Shown here: positions 27,652 to 37,550 of the stretch, piece after piece
Layout of the letters: every line of letters starts with the position of its first letter
Position numbering within the stretch: the stretch's first letter is position 1
From: Mesorhizobium sp. WSM4313
GTDB lineage: Bacteria > Pseudomonadota > Alphaproteobacteria > Rhizobiales > Rhizobiaceae
Direction: 5' to 3'
DNA: 64,000 bases
NCBI RefSeq assembly: GCF_002294725.1
Contig: NZ_NSFT01000006.1
Span: 310,001-374,000, forward strand
The notes under the pieces: model-generated
What the model was told of the DNA's origin: nothing
The model's database searches: none
The model's input: only the letters and a program-made list of their open reading frames with translations
Translations under genes and position numbers: made by a program

Positions 27652-28710
27652 GTGAAGCGCGTTTTTCGATTGCTTGCCGCGGCGATCCTGGCGTCCGGCG
27701 TGACTGGATGCACCAGCATTTCCTACTACGCGCAGTCGTTGGAGGGCCATGTCGAGATCATGGCCGCGCGCAAGAACGTTGGAAGACTTATCCGCGATCC
27801 GTCGACGCCACAGGCGTTGCGCGCCAAATTGACCTCCGCCAGCGCCATACGCCGCTTTGCCACGGAAGAGCTGGCGCTGCCCGATAATAACAGCTACCGC
27901 AGTTATGTCGACGTCGGTCGGAACAATGTGACCTTGGCCGTGTTTGCTGCGCCGCAATTCTCGCTTGCGCCGATAACTTGGTGCTTTCCAGTCTTCGGCT
28001 GCGTTCCATACAAGGGATATTTTTCGCGCAAAGACGCGCTCGAAAGTGCTGCTGAACTGCAGCGGCAGGGGCTGGACGTCTATGTGTCGGGCGTCACCGC
28101 ATATTCCACGCTGGGCTGGTTCAGCGATCCGCTGCTCAGCACCATGCTGCGTCAGGACGACACCTACCTCGCAAGCCTTATTTTCCATGAGCTGGCGCAT
28201 CAGAAAGTCTATGTGAACGGCGACTCCGCATTCAACGAGGCTTTCGCGGTTTCCGTCGAAACCACCGGTACGAGGAAATGGCTCCGCGCCACCGGCAATC
28301 GCGCCGGATTGCGCAGCTACGAAATCGATCGCAAGCGCAAGGCCGATTTTCTCGGACTGATATCGAAAACCCGGGATGAGCTGAGGCAGGTCTATGGAAG
28401 TCCCCGCAGCCCGCAGCAGATGGCGGCCGCCAAAGCAGCCGCCATCGACAGGCTGCGGATGCGCTACCGGCAAATGCGCGACAGGCGATGGGCTGGATAC
28501 CGGGGATATGATGCCTGGTTCGATAGCCCTATCAACAACGCAAAGCTCGCCGCGACCGCTGTCTACGGCGAACAGGTCCCGGCGTTTCTTCGCTTGTTCG
28601 ACTTGTGCTCCGGCGACTACCCGAGGTTCTACGCTTCTGTTCGACGGATCGGAAAGTTGCCCGCACCTTCCCGAGCCGAAGCGCTTAGAACCGTGGCTGC
28701 GTGCAATTGA
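27652..28710 (+). CDS. Putative lipoprotein aminopeptidase (COG4324 type)
   Basis: About 352 residues. The GTG at 27652 gives a lipoprotein signal ending GVTGC, so the protein should be anchored to an envelope membrane. The zinc-protease motif HELAH lies in LIFHELAHQKVYVNGDSAFN with a downstream NEAFA Glu, as in the predicted aminopeptidases of COG4324 (DUF2265). An ATG 12 codons upstream would spoil the signal peptide. Stands alone before a methyltransferase gene. Substrate unknown. Confidence 0.82.
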   Translation: MKRVFRLLAAAILASGVTGCTSISYYAQSLEGHVEIMAARKNVGRLIRDPSTPQALRAKLTSASAIRRFATEELALPDNNSYRSYVDVGRNNVTLAVFAAPQFSLAPITWCFPVFGCVPYKGYFSRKDALESAAELQRQGLDVYVSGVTAYSTLGWFSDPLLSTMLRQDDTYLASLIFHELAHQKVYVNGDSAFNEAFAVSVETTGTRKWLRATGNRAGLRSYEIDRKRKADFLGLISKTRDELRQVYGSPRSPQQMAAAKAAAIDRLRMRYRQMRDRRWAGYRGYDAWFDSPINNAKLAATAVYGEQVPAFLRLFDLCSGDYPRFYASVRRIGKLPAPSRAEALRTVAACN

Positions 28711-28748
28711 CCTTATAAGGAATTCGGCACCCGGAGGCCGCGCGGACA

Positions 28749-29396
28749 ATGTTGGACAATTATGAGGTGGACAGGTTCGGCGTGATCCACCAGATCGACT
28801 TCACACCGATCAAATACGACAAGAAATACATCTCCTATTATGAAGACCTGAGCGACCGGACCATCAAGCTCGGTTATCAGCGGCTTGGCTGGGTGCTTGG
28901 TATCACCGGCGAGATTCCTCGTTCCGTGCTGGAAATCGGATATGGCACGGGCACGTTCATCGAAGCCGCGAAGATAACCGGCGTCGCCGATTGCGCCGGC
29001 TGCGATATCGCCGAATTCCCACTGCCCAAGGGTGTCCGCTTCGTCGATTGGGATGAGGCGCTCGCCGGCGCCTGGGACCTCGTCGCCATGTTCGACGTGC
29101 TGGAGCACATCCCCGATCTCGGCTTCCTTTCCCGGCTTCAGGCCCGCCACCTGGCTGTCGCCGTCCCCTATTGCCGCTGGCGCGAGCTCGGCGCCGAGGG
29201 CGACGCGTGGTTCGCCAAATGGCGCATGCGTCTGCCCAACGAGCACCTGCATCACTTCGACCGCGACTCGCTGGTGGCGCTCCTCGCGGCCAACGGTTTC
29301 GAATGCGTGACGCTGAACTGCTTCGAGGACGGGATCAGGCTGCGGCCAGGAGAAGCAGGTCCGAACATTCTGTCGGGTTTTTTCAGGAAGCTTTAG
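28749..29396 (+). CDS. Class I SAM-dependent methyltransferase
   Basis: A 215-residue methyltransferase: SAM loop VLEIGYGTGTFIEAA (about 60-74), acidic motif ending CDIAEFPL, and MFDVLEHIPDL (motif IV), the pattern of Methyltransf_23-like enzymes often found in glycan or polyketide loci. The long N-terminus with tyrosines (YDKKYISYYEDL) is typical of one branch acting on sugars. No other sugar gene is adjacent. Start at the first ATG. Confidence 0.85.
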   Translation: MLDNYEVDRFGVIHQIDFTPIKYDKKYISYYEDLSDRTIKLGYQRLGWVLGITGEIPRSVLEIGYGTGTFIEAAKITGVADCAGCDIAEFPLPKGVRFVDWDEALAGAWDLVAMFDVLEHIPDLGFLSRLQARHLAVAVPYCRWRELGAEGDAWFAKWRMRLPNEHLHHFDRDSLVALLAANGFECVTLNCFEDGIRLRPGEAGPNILSGFFRKL

Positions 29397-29471
29397 GCCG
29401 GCGGCCTTGCCGACCGGCTCTAGCGCGCCGCGACACTGTGCCGACCCGTGACCGCCGAGCGGCAATAGGGA

Positions 29472-30404
29472 CTACTCTTCCGAGGCGAGCTCGCCCAGAT
29501 GGCGACGGACCCAGCTCATCTCTTCGGAAGCCGTGCGTCCAAAATGCCGCTTGAAGTCGCGGCTGAACTGAACCGCGCTCGCATATCCGACCAAAGCCGC
29601 GACCTGAGCGATCGTTGTCTTGCGTGCGATCATCAGTCTTGCCTCGTGCAGCCGCATGGCTTTCACGTACTGCATCGGGCTGCTTCCGGTCATTTCCTTG
29701 AAATGAACGTGGTAAGAAGGCACGCTCATGCCTGCTTGTCCCGCGAGCTCGGCGACCGAGATTTCGGCGCTGTAGTTTTCCCGCAGCCATGCGAGGCTCC
29801 GCACGATCCTTCCCGACCTGCCTCTTTGCTGCAAGGCAGCGATCATCGCCTCGCCTTGCGGGCCAATCAGGACGCGGTAATGCAGCTCGCGCAGAAGGCT
29901 TGATCCAAGAACGGCGGTCTCGGCAGGATTGCGAAGCGCCGTCAGCAGGCGCAGCAGGACATCCTAGATGTCGGAGCCGATCCTGCTCGATACGAGACTT
30001 CGCGGCCGGTCGCTTCCCACATCCGAATGAATCTCCAGCTGCGCGGCAATGTCGGCCGCCATCCGCATGTCGAACTCGACATAGACCGCAAGCAGAGGAC
30101 GATCGGGGCTGGCCGTCGATTCCATCCGAAACGGAACAGGGACCGACACCGCCAGATAATGGTCTTCATCGTACAGGTAGACCTCTCGTTCGAGGATGCC
30201 TCGCTTGCTTCCCTGCAGGACAAACACCGCACCCGGTTCATAAAGTACCGGGACGTCGTGAAGCACCGCCTCGGTCCGGAGCACGCGCACACGCTCGAGC
30301 GCGGTCGCATTATAGCCAACACGGTCGGCGATAGCTCCGGCCAACTCGACCAGCTTTCGTCTTCGCCCGATGTCCGCCCTGATAGGATTTGGCAAGCCAT
30401 TCAT
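29472..30404 (-). pseudogene. AraC-family regulator interrupted by an in-frame amber codon
   Basis: A single continuous frame of about 310 codons apart from a TAG at 29964-29966 (codon 147). Before the TAG lies the cupin-like AraC N-terminal domain (VPVLYEPGAVFVLQGSKRG, YLAVSVPVPF). After it the frame continues as DVLLRLLTALRNPAETAVLG, then a helix and the AraC DNA-binding domain (VAELAGQAGMSVPSYHVHFK, VGYASAVQFSRDFKRHFG). No frameshift is needed, only one base change. The broken gene is divergent from the SDR gene, which it would be expected to regulate. Internal re-initiation at 29846 could give a 124-residue DNA-binding fragment. Confidence 0.85.
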
Positions 30405-30479
30405 AGGAACCGCAATCGTGGACGTTACCGCACCATACTATTTGCCAAGCTGCACTCCATCAATGAAGGACCGCAGATC

Positions 30480-31307
30480 ATGGCAAAAAAGACCTTCTTC
30501 ATCACTGGCGCCAATTCGGGCTTCGGCCTCGCCATCGCTTCCGCCGCCATCCAGATGGGCCATACGGTCATTGGCACCGTCCGGACCGAGACGTCACGCG
30601 CGGCACTTGCCGGATCCCTCCCAGCGATCCGCACCGTCATCTGCGATGTCACGGAGTTCGACCGCGTGCCGGACGTCGTCGCGCAGGCGGAGGAAGAGCA
30701 CGGGCCCGTCGACGTCCTGATCAACAATGCCGGCTATGGCCACGAGGGCGTGCTCGAAGAGTCACCGCTCGAAGAGATGCGGCGTCAGTTCGATGTGAAC
30801 GTCTTCGGCGCCGTGGCGGCCGCCAAGGCGTTTCTTCCCAGGTTCCGCGAGCGACGCCGCGGCTTCATCGTCAACGTCACGTCGATGGGCGGCATGATCA
30901 CAATGCCGGGCATCGCTTACTATTGTGGCAGCAAGTTCGCGCTTCAGGGCATATCGGAAGTGATGCGTTCCGAAATGGCCCCATTGGGCGTTCGCGTTGC
31001 CGCCGTCTGCCCAGGCTCCTTCCGGACGGACTGGGCCGGACGTTCCATGGTCCGGACCGGGAGGTCTATCAGCGATTACGATGCGCTGTTCGATCCGATC
31101 CGGGAGGCCCGACAGGCGAAAAGCGGCAAGCAAATTGGCGATCCGGACAAGCTTGCAACGGCCGTATTGGCCCTGGTCGAAACCGAAGCCCCGCCGCCGC
31201 AGCTTCTGCTTGGCAGCGACGCCCTCAAGCTCGTGTCCGAGCGAATCCAGCGGCTGCAGCAAGAGATCGATGCCTGGAAAGCCGTAACTATCTCGACCGA
31301 CAGCTGA
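30480..31307 (+). CDS. Short-chain dehydrogenase/reductase
   Basis: A 275-residue SDR with TGANSGFG (cofactor loop), NNAGYGHEG and the catalytic YCGSK, so the Tyr and Lys are present. The frame is open upstream but the ATG at 30480 gives MAKKTFFITG, the natural start. It is divergent from the broken AraC regulator, a common pairing (regulator and oxidoreductase target). Substrate unknown. Confidence 0.9.
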   Translation: MAKKTFFITGANSGFGLAIASAAIQMGHTVIGTVRTETSRAALAGSLPAIRTVICDVTEFDRVPDVVAQAEEEHGPVDVLINNAGYGHEGVLEESPLEEMRRQFDVNVFGAVAAAKAFLPRFRERRRGFIVNVTSMGGMITMPGIAYYCGSKFALQGISEVMRSEMAPLGVRVAAVCPGSFRTDWAGRSMVRTGRSISDYDALFDPIREARQAKSGKQIGDPDKLATAVLALVETEAPPPQLLLGSDALKLVSERIQRLQQEIDAWKAVTISTDS

Positions 31308-31458
31308 CCGCATAGCGACAAAGGCAAACGCGGTCAGGGGCATTCGGCAAGCCTGACCTTGCCGAGTGTTCGGCGGGGGGGCCATCGACGGGGCGAGTTT
31401 CGGACCAGCCTCACCGTCCGCATTGCCTTCCGCGCCGGCTCGCACAATAGTCGGGCCG

Positions 31459-32919
31459 ATGTTCGAGGCGATTGCGAGTCACTGGTCGACGCTTATCCTG
31501 ATCCTGTCGCTGGCGATGGCGGCGGTGGGCATCGTCCACGCCATCATGACGAAGGAAGACGTGCGCGCGGCCACCGGCTGGGTGGGCGTGATGCTTCTGT
31601 CGCCTTTCCTCGGCGCGATCATCTACGCCATTGCCGGCATCAACCGGATCCGCCGCGCGACGATCAGCGCCATGCGGCCGGTTTCGCCCGAGGCCGCTGC
31701 CGCCAGGCATGACCGGGACGTCGCGCTGGAAGCCTTGATCAACGCCGAATTCGGCCAGCGTTTCACCGGGCTGAAGACGCTTGGCGACAGAGTGGCGCGG
31801 CGCCCGCTCACCTCGGGAAACACCATCGCCGTGCTCAAGACAGGCGACGAAGCCTATACGGCGATGTGCCGGGCGATCGATGCGGCGCAACGAAGCGTCC
31901 TTCTGGAAACCTATATTTTCGACAATGACGCGGTCGGGGCGCTTTTCGTCCAGTCGCTCGGCAACGCCGTCAAGCGCGGCGTCACCGTGCGCGTGCTGAT
32001 CGACGCCGTCGGCGTACGCTATTCGGTGCCCAGCATCCTGAAGCAGCTCAAGGAATCCGACGTCACGGTCGATCTCTTCAACGGCAACATCGTCATGGGC
32101 CTGAGACTTCCCTATGCCAATCTCAGGACCCACAGGAAGATACTGATTATCGACGGCACGGTGGCGTTCACGGGAGGCATGAACATCCGCAAGGGATTCT
32201 CGGCCGAGCTCGCCGGTTCCGACAGTTCGCGTGACACGCATTTCGAGGTCACCGGGCCGGTGGTGGCCGATCTGTTCTCGGTGGCCGCCGAGGACTGGCG
32301 CTTCGCCGGCAACGAGGCCCTGAAGGACGGGCCCTGGCAGGTCGAGCGTGTCGTGCCGCCGCCAGGGCAGCCGATGCTGGTGCGCGCGGTCGCGACCGGG
32401 CCGGACGCGTCTAACGAAACCAATCTCAAGTTGCTGATGGGAGCGTTTTCGGTCGCCCGCAAATCGATCCGCATCATGTCGCCCTATTTCCTGCCGGACC
32501 GGGAGTTCATCAGCGCGCTGACCACGGCCGGCCGGCGCGGCGTCGAAATCGACATCGTCGTGCCGGCGGTGAACAACCTCTTCCTCGTCGACCATGCGAT
32601 GACGGCGCAGTTCGACCAGGTTTTGAAGCACTATTGCCGCGTCTGGCGCCACGAAGGCGCGTTCGACCATTCGAAGCTGATGGCGATCGACGGCGTGTGG
32701 GCCTATGTCGGCTCTTCCAATCTGGACGCCCGCTCGCTGAGGCTGAATTTCGAGATCGACTTGGAAGTGCTGGATAAAAATTTCGCCGCCGAGATCGACG
32801 CCCGTATCGCGGCCGCCATCTCGACCGCGCAGCCGGTGACGCTGCAGACGCTGAAGGCAAGGCCGTTCGCAATCCGCGTCTTCGACCGTTTGCTGTGGCT
32901 GGGATCGCCCTATCTTTAG
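31459..32919 (+). CDS. cls: Cardiolipin synthase (phospholipase D family)
   Basis: A 486-residue membrane enzyme that joins two phosphatidylglycerols into cardiolipin. Two N-terminal hydrophobic segments (about 10-30 and 40-60) are followed by two HKD motifs: HRKILIIDGTVAFTGGMN and HSKLMAIDGVWAYVGSSN. Both have the spacing of catalytic PLD motifs. The ATG at 31459 is preferred over an upstream one because the protein family starts with the first membrane helix. The EEP-domain gene follows 24 bases later. Confidence 0.9.
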   Translation: MFEAIASHWSTLILILSLAMAAVGIVHAIMTKEDVRAATGWVGVMLLSPFLGAIIYAIAGINRIRRATISAMRPVSPEAAAARHDRDVALEALINAEFGQRFTGLKTLGDRVARRPLTSGNTIAVLKTGDEAYTAMCRAIDAAQRSVLLETYIFDNDAVGALFVQSLGNAVKRGVTVRVLIDAVGVRYSVPSILKQLKESDVTVDLFNGNIVMGLRLPYANLRTHRKILIIDGTVAFTGGMNIRKGFSAELAGSDSSRDTHFEVTGPVVADLFSVAAEDWRFAGNEALKDGPWQVERVVPPPGQPMLVRAVATGPDASNETNLKLLMGAFSVARKSIRIMSPYFLPDREFISALTTAGRRGVEIDIVVPAVNNLFLVDHAMTAQFDQVLKHYCRVWRHEGAFDHSKLMAIDGVWAYVGSSNLDARSLRLNFEIDLEVLDKNFAAEIDARIAAAISTAQPVTLQTLKARPFAIRVFDRLLWLGSPYL

Positions 32920-32943
32920 AGCAGGAAATCGAGCATCGGGATC

Positions 32944-33750
32944 ATGGAGATAGACGACATCAAAGGACGCAGCCTGCCCGAGACCGTGCTGCTCTCGATC
33001 CGCAGCAGAAGCGCACGCAAGGCGAAGGCGACGCCGCGCAAGCGCGTCAACGACACGGAAATCGTCGTTGCCTCCTACAACGTCCACAAATGCATCGGCA
33101 CCGACCGCAGATTCGACCCCGAACGGACGGCGCGCGTCATCCGCGAAATGAGCCCCGACGTGATCGCGCTGCAGGAGGCCGACAACCGCTTCGGCGACAG
33201 GGCCGGGCTGCTCGACCTGGCCCGCCTGGAGCTGGAAACGGGGCTGGTGCCAGTGCCGGTCAGCGGCAACGGCAAGGGGCATGGCTGGCGCGGCAATGTG
33301 CTGTTGTTCAAGCGCGGCACCGTGCGCGACGTCCACCAGCTCAAGCTGCCCGGACTGGAGCCGCGCGGCGCGCTGGTCGCCGAGATCGATCTCGACGAGA
33401 AACGATCGCTGCGCGTCATTGCCGCCCATCTCGGCCTGCTGCGCCGCTCGCGCTCGGAACAGGCCCGCGTCGTGCTCGACATCATGAGCAGCGCCGACGA
33501 GAGGCCGACGCTGCTTCTGGGCGACCTCAACGAATGGCGGCTCGGCAACCGCTCGGCACTGAACACGCTGCACACGACCTTCGGCCCGACGCCGGCGGTG
33601 CCGACTTTCCCATCCGGCCTGCCGGTGCTGGCACTCGACCGCATCATGGGCAACCGGCACGACCTGGTTTCAGACGTCGAGGCGCATGACACGCCGCTGT
33701 CGCGGGTCGCCTCCGACCACCTGCCGCTGACGGCCTTCGTGCATCTTTGA
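32944..33750 (+). CDS. Endonuclease/exonuclease/phosphatase family protein
   Basis: A 268-residue EEP-fold protein: VASYNVHKC at the start, VIALQEAD with the metal-binding Glu, GDLNEW, and SDHLPL at the C-terminus. The order matches the catalytic set of the DNase I/sphingomyelinase superfamily. An N-terminal basic tail (SIRSRSARKAKATPRKR) is present. Being next to cardiolipin synthase, it often appears as its neighbour in proteobacteria and may act on phospholipids; nucleic acid is also possible. Confidence 0.87.
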   Translation: MEIDDIKGRSLPETVLLSIRSRSARKAKATPRKRVNDTEIVVASYNVHKCIGTDRRFDPERTARVIREMSPDVIALQEADNRFGDRAGLLDLARLELETGLVPVPVSGNGKGHGWRGNVLLFKRGTVRDVHQLKLPGLEPRGALVAEIDLDEKRSLRVIAAHLGLLRRSRSEQARVVLDIMSSADERPTLLLGDLNEWRLGNRSALNTLHTTFGPTPAVPTFPSGLPVLALDRIMGNRHDLVSDVEAHDTPLSRVASDHLPLTAFVHL

Positions 33751-33762
33751 GATAGGCCGCCT

Positions 33763-35742
33763 TCACCCTTCCCGCAGCCAGACCAGCATCTCGCCGGGAT
33801 CGCGATTGTCCCAGGCAAAATACGGGACCGCCTTGAGCTTCGTTTCCTGCGTCACCGGCGGTTCGGGGCGGTAGAGATCGGCACCCCAGTTCTCGGTCTC
33901 GGCCCGGCTGCCGATGGCCGAGAGGGTGACGACGCCGCCGAGCAGGTTCGGTTCTTTGTGCGCCTCGAGCCTTGCCTCGCGCGGCAGGGCGATGCGATGC
34001 AGCCCGCCGCCATTGTCGGTTTCCTCGACGCAATAGATCAGCGGGCCGCGCGCCAGCGCCACGCGGCCGATGTCCTGGCGCACCTGCGGATTGGCGAAGA
34101 GGCGCGCCATCGACATTTCGAGGTCGAGCTCGACCTCGTCGCCCTTTTGCCATTCGCGGTGGATGGCGGCATAGCCGTCGACCGTCGCCGCTTCGAGATC
34201 GACGAGCTTGCCGTTGACGCGCAACGCCGCCTTGCGGCACCAGGCGGGTATGCGCAGGTGAAGCGTGAACTCTACGGGCGCCTCCGGCCCGATCTCGATC
34301 GCAATCGCGCCGTCCCAGGGATAGCTGCTGGTCTGGACGAGCGTCACCTGCCGGCCGGCGATCTCGAAGCGCGCAGTCGAATCGCCATAGAGGTGCACCG
34401 CCAGCGCATCGTCGGCGAGACCGTAGAAATAGCTGCCGATGGACGCCACCATGCGGCCGATATTGGGTGGGCAGCACGGGCAGCGGTGCCACTTCCAGCG
34501 ATGATGGCCGCCGCGGCTCTCCAGCGGATTCTCGTAGAAGAACAGCGAGCCGTCGAGCGACAGGCCCGAGATCGAGCCATTGTACAAAGCCCGCTCCATC
34601 ATGTCGGCATAGCGGGCGTTCGGCCCCATGCCGAGCATGCGGCTTGCCCAGAACACCAGACCGACCGAGGCGCAGGTCTCGGCATAGGCGGTGTCGTTGG
34701 GCAGGTCGTAGTCGCTCGTAAAACCTTCATTGTGCGCCGACGGACCGAGGCCGCCGGTGACATAGAGGCTCTTCGTCGTGAGATCGTCCCACAGGCGGTC
34801 AAGCGCGACCCTGAGCGTGTCGTCGCCATATTCGGTGGCGATGTCGGCCATGCCGGAATAGAGATACATCGCCCTCACCGCATGGCCGACGACCTTGTCC
34901 TGCTCGCGCACCGGCTTGTGCGACTGGTTGTATTCATAGGTCTTGAAGTGATAGGCTTTGGGATCGGCGCCGCGGGCGCGCGCCTCCTCGTCGAAATAAT
35001 GCGGCTGCTGACCGCGCTGGTCGATGAAATATTTCGCCAGGTCCATGTACTTCTTCTCGCCAGTCACCCGAGCGAGCTTGACCAGCGCCAGCTCGATTTC
35101 CTCATGGCCGCAATAGCCCTTCTTCTTGCCGGGCTCGGGACCGAACGTCGAGGCGATGTGGTCGGCGTAGCGGCTCATGATGTCGAGCAGCTTGCGCTTG
35201 CCCGTCGCCTGAAAGTAGGCGACCGCGCCCTCGATCAGATGGCCGGCGCAGTAGAGCTCGTGGCAGTCGCGCAAATTGGTCCAGCGCAGGCCGGGCTGGA
35301 TGCGCTGGTACCAGCTGGAGAGATAGCCGTCCTCCTGCTGCAGCTTGCCGAACATGTCGATGACGGCGTCGATCTTCTTCTCGAGCTCGGGATTGCGGCG
35401 ACGGTAGAGCGAATAGGCCGCGGTCTCGATGGTCTTGCCCCAGTCGGAGTCCCAGAACATCTGTGTCGTCACAGTCGAGCCGGTGAAGGTAGGATTGGCT
35501 GCCTCGTCCGGCGACGGCGAATGGAAGGGAATGACGACGCCCGGCGACGGCACGTCCGGATCGATCTGCTCCAGCATGCGCGCCTCGACGCAGCGGTCGT
35601 AGAGGATCTCGGCGGTGCGCGTCGCGACCGCGTCGACACGGTCGCCCCAGAAGCCGCGGACATCGACCTGCGGTACTGGCAACGGGCGGAAGGCGAGCTT
35701 CGGCCTGGCGGAGGGCTGCGCGGCGGGCTGCGATGCGGTCAT
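33763..35742 (-). CDS. Glycoside hydrolase family 127 (beta-L-arabinofuranosidase)
   Basis: A 659-residue GH127 enzyme. The family hallmark CPCCPPN (in KWHRCPCCPPNIGRM) carries the nucleophilic cysteine and zinc-binding cysteine, and ETCASVG holds the Glu/Cys partners. There is no signal peptide, so it works in the cytoplasm on arabinose-containing oligosaccharides brought in by the upstream transporter. It is the last gene of a LacI-controlled minus-strand operon, 18 bases after the MalG-type permease. Plant hydroxyproline-linked beta-arabinosides are a possible source. Confidence 0.92.
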   Translation of the reverse strand: MTASQPAAQPSARPKLAFRPLPVPQVDVRGFWGDRVDAVATRTAEILYDRCVEARMLEQIDPDVPSPGVVIPFHSPSPDEAANPTFTGSTVTTQMFWDSDWGKTIETAAYSLYRRRNPELEKKIDAVIDMFGKLQQEDGYLSSWYQRIQPGLRWTNLRDCHELYCAGHLIEGAVAYFQATGKRKLLDIMSRYADHIASTFGPEPGKKKGYCGHEEIELALVKLARVTGEKKYMDLAKYFIDQRGQQPHYFDEEARARGADPKAYHFKTYEYNQSHKPVREQDKVVGHAVRAMYLYSGMADIATEYGDDTLRVALDRLWDDLTTKSLYVTGGLGPSAHNEGFTSDYDLPNDTAYAETCASVGLVFWASRMLGMGPNARYADMMERALYNGSISGLSLDGSLFFYENPLESRGGHHRWKWHRCPCCPPNIGRMVASIGSYFYGLADDALAVHLYGDSTARFEIAGRQVTLVQTSSYPWDGAIAIEIGPEAPVEFTLHLRIPAWCRKAALRVNGKLVDLEAATVDGYAAIHREWQKGDEVELDLEMSMARLFANPQVRQDIGRVALARGPLIYCVEETDNGGGLHRIALPREARLEAHKEPNLLGGVVTLSAIGSRAETENWGADLYRPEPPVTQETKLKAVPYFAWDNRDPGEMLVWLREG

Positions 35743-35760
35743 GATTTCACTCCATTCGAA

Positions 35761-36618
35761 TTACTTGACGGCCCCGGCCATGAGGCCGCGGATGTAGAAG
35801 CGCTGCAGCGCCAGGAACAGGATCAGGCAGGGCACCATCATCACCGTGACGCCGGCCTGCACCGCGCCCCAGTCAATCGCGCCGAAGCGGCCGGACTGAA
35901 GTGCGGTCATCATCACCGGCAACGTGAATTTGGACTGGTCGGTCATCAGCACGAGCGCCGCCAGGAATTCGTTCCAGGCGCCGAGGAAGGCGAACAGCGC
36001 GATGGTGACGACACCCGGCCAGACGAGTGGCAGCATCACCTTGATGAGCATGGTGACGTTGTTGGCGCCATCCATGCGCGCGGCCTCCTCGATCTCGCGC
36101 GGCACGGCGTCGAAGGCGTTGCGCATCATGAAGATCGAGAAGGGCAGCTGCAGCGTGACATAGACGCAGACCAGGCCGGTCAGCGTGTTGTGCAGGCCAA
36201 GCTTCGTCAACACCAGGAAGATCGGCGTCAGGATCGACTGGAACGGGATCATGATCGTCGACAGGATCAGGACGAAGAAGAAATCCCGCAACGGGAAGCG
36301 GAAGCGCGAGAAACCGTAGCCGGCAAGCACGCTGACCAGCACCGAGAGCAGCACCGTCATAACCGAGACATAGATGCTGTTCTGCGCCGAGACCCAGAGC
36401 CCGTCGCCGAAGGAGTTCAGCGTCTGATAATTCTCGATCGAGAAACCGGTGGTCGGCCAGGGCGGCAGCGGCGGCTGGCGTGCCTCCTGCGCCGGCTTGA
36501 AGGTCGACAGCACCGTCCAGACGATCGGCGCCAGGAACAGCACCGAGGCGATGATGCCGGTGGAGTGCCTGGCCAGGCTGAAGCCGACTTTCCGGTTTTG
36601 CGACATCGCCTCGGCCAT
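35761..36618 (-). CDS. Carbohydrate ABC transporter permease, MalG type
   Basis: A 285-residue inner-membrane permease with six hydrophobic segments and the EAA loop EEAARMDGANNVTMLIKVML. Start at the ATG at 36618, which shares bases with the stop of the upstream permease (TGATG), so the two are coupled. A longer open frame upstream lies over the other permease and is a shadow. Pairs with the MalF-type permease and the binding protein as a CUT1-family sugar importer. Confidence 0.93.
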   Translation of the reverse strand: MAEAMSQNRKVGFSLARHSTGIIASVLFLAPIVWTVLSTFKPAQEARQPPLPPWPTTGFSIENYQTLNSFGDGLWVSAQNSIYVSVMTVLLSVLVSVLAGYGFSRFRFPLRDFFFVLILSTIMIPFQSILTPIFLVLTKLGLHNTLTGLVCVYVTLQLPFSIFMMRNAFDAVPREIEEAARMDGANNVTMLIKVMLPLVWPGVVTIALFAFLGAWNEFLAALVLMTDQSKFTLPVMMTALQSGRFGAIDWGAVQAGVTVMMVPCLILFLALQRFYIRGLMAGAVK

Positions 36619-37538
36619 CAGTCGAGCCCCTCCGGCTTGCGCAGCAGCCAGAGCTGGATGAGGCTGAGCGCCACCAGGATGACCAGCAGCACCATCGAGA
36701 GCGCGGCGCCGTAACCGAGCTTGAACGAGACGAAGGACTGGTTGAAGATCCAGTAGACCGCCGTCAGCGTCTGGTTGCGCGGGCCGCCGCGCAGGATGAT
36801 GTAGAACTGGTCGAAGGCAAGGATCGAGCCCGCCACCGACAGGATCAGCGCCAGCGCCAGCGTGCGGCGCATCAAGGGCAAGGTGATCGCCCTGAACCTG
36901 GCGAACGGCCCTGCCCCGTCGATGACGGCCGCCTCCTGCAGGTCCTGCGGGATCGATTGCAGGCCGGTCATCAGGATGATCATGGTGAAGCCGGCGACCT
37001 TCCACACCACCATGGCGATGATCGACCAGAAGGCCGGCTGGAAGGTGGCGAGAAGATTGACCTTCCTTTCGGTCAGGCCGAGGTCGTAAGCGGCCGGGCT
37101 GAACAGGCCGGAATCGACATTCAAGAGCCAGGACCAGAGCAGGCTCGCCGAGGCGAAGCCGACCACCGCCGGCATGAAGAAGGCGGTGCGGTAGAGGTTG
37201 GTCAGCGGACGCGGTTTTTCGATGAAGATCGCCAGCGGGAAGGCGACGGCGAAGATCGCGATGGTGACGATCACCGTATAGTAGAAGGTGAATTTCAGCG
37301 CATTCCAGAAGCGCGTGTCGCGCAGGATGGCAAAGTAGTTGTCGAGGCCGATGAAGGCATGCTCACCCATCAGCGGCCAATTGTGCAGCGACATCCAGGC
37401 GGTCATGCCGAGCGGAATGACGAAGAAGACGGTGACCAGGGCGACGGCCGGCAGAACATAGAGCAGGCCCACCCATTGCCGACGGCTGACGCCGATGCGT
37501 AAGCGGGCGGGAGCGGAGGTTGCGGTGATGGCGGTCAT
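36618..37538 (-). CDS. Carbohydrate ABC transporter permease, MalF type
   Basis: A 306-residue permease with hydrophobic segments from about residue 22 and the EAA loop QEAAVIDGAGPFARFRAI. The ATG at 37538 has GGAGGAGCC before it, and the frame upstream runs into a dispersed inverted repeat, so the earlier ATG is rejected. It partners the MalG-type permease. The 330-base gap to the binding-protein gene contains that repeat. Confidence 0.93.
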   Translation of the reverse strand: MTAITATSAPARLRIGVSRRQWVGLLYVLPAVALVTVFFVIPLGMTAWMSLHNWPLMGEHAFIGLDNYFAILRDTRFWNALKFTFYYTVIVTIAIFAVAFPLAIFIEKPRPLTNLYRTAFFMPAVVGFASASLLWSWLLNVDSGLFSPAAYDLGLTERKVNLLATFQPAFWSIIAMVVWKVAGFTMIILMTGLQSIPQDLQEAAVIDGAGPFARFRAITLPLMRRTLALALILSVAGSILAFDQFYIILRGGPRNQTLTAVYWIFNQSFVSFKLGYGAALSMVLLVILVALSLIQLWLLRKPEGLD

Positions 37539-37550
37539 GGCCGGGCTCCT

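Noticed and set aside
31411..33660. 749-codon minus-strand frame opposite cardiolipin synthase and the EEP gene
   Set aside because: Both plus-strand genes have complete catalytic motifs; the opposite frame has none.
33958..36714. 918-codon plus-strand frame opposite the GH127 and permease genes
   Set aside because: The minus-strand genes have clear motifs and operon spacing; the plus-strand product is a composition artefact.
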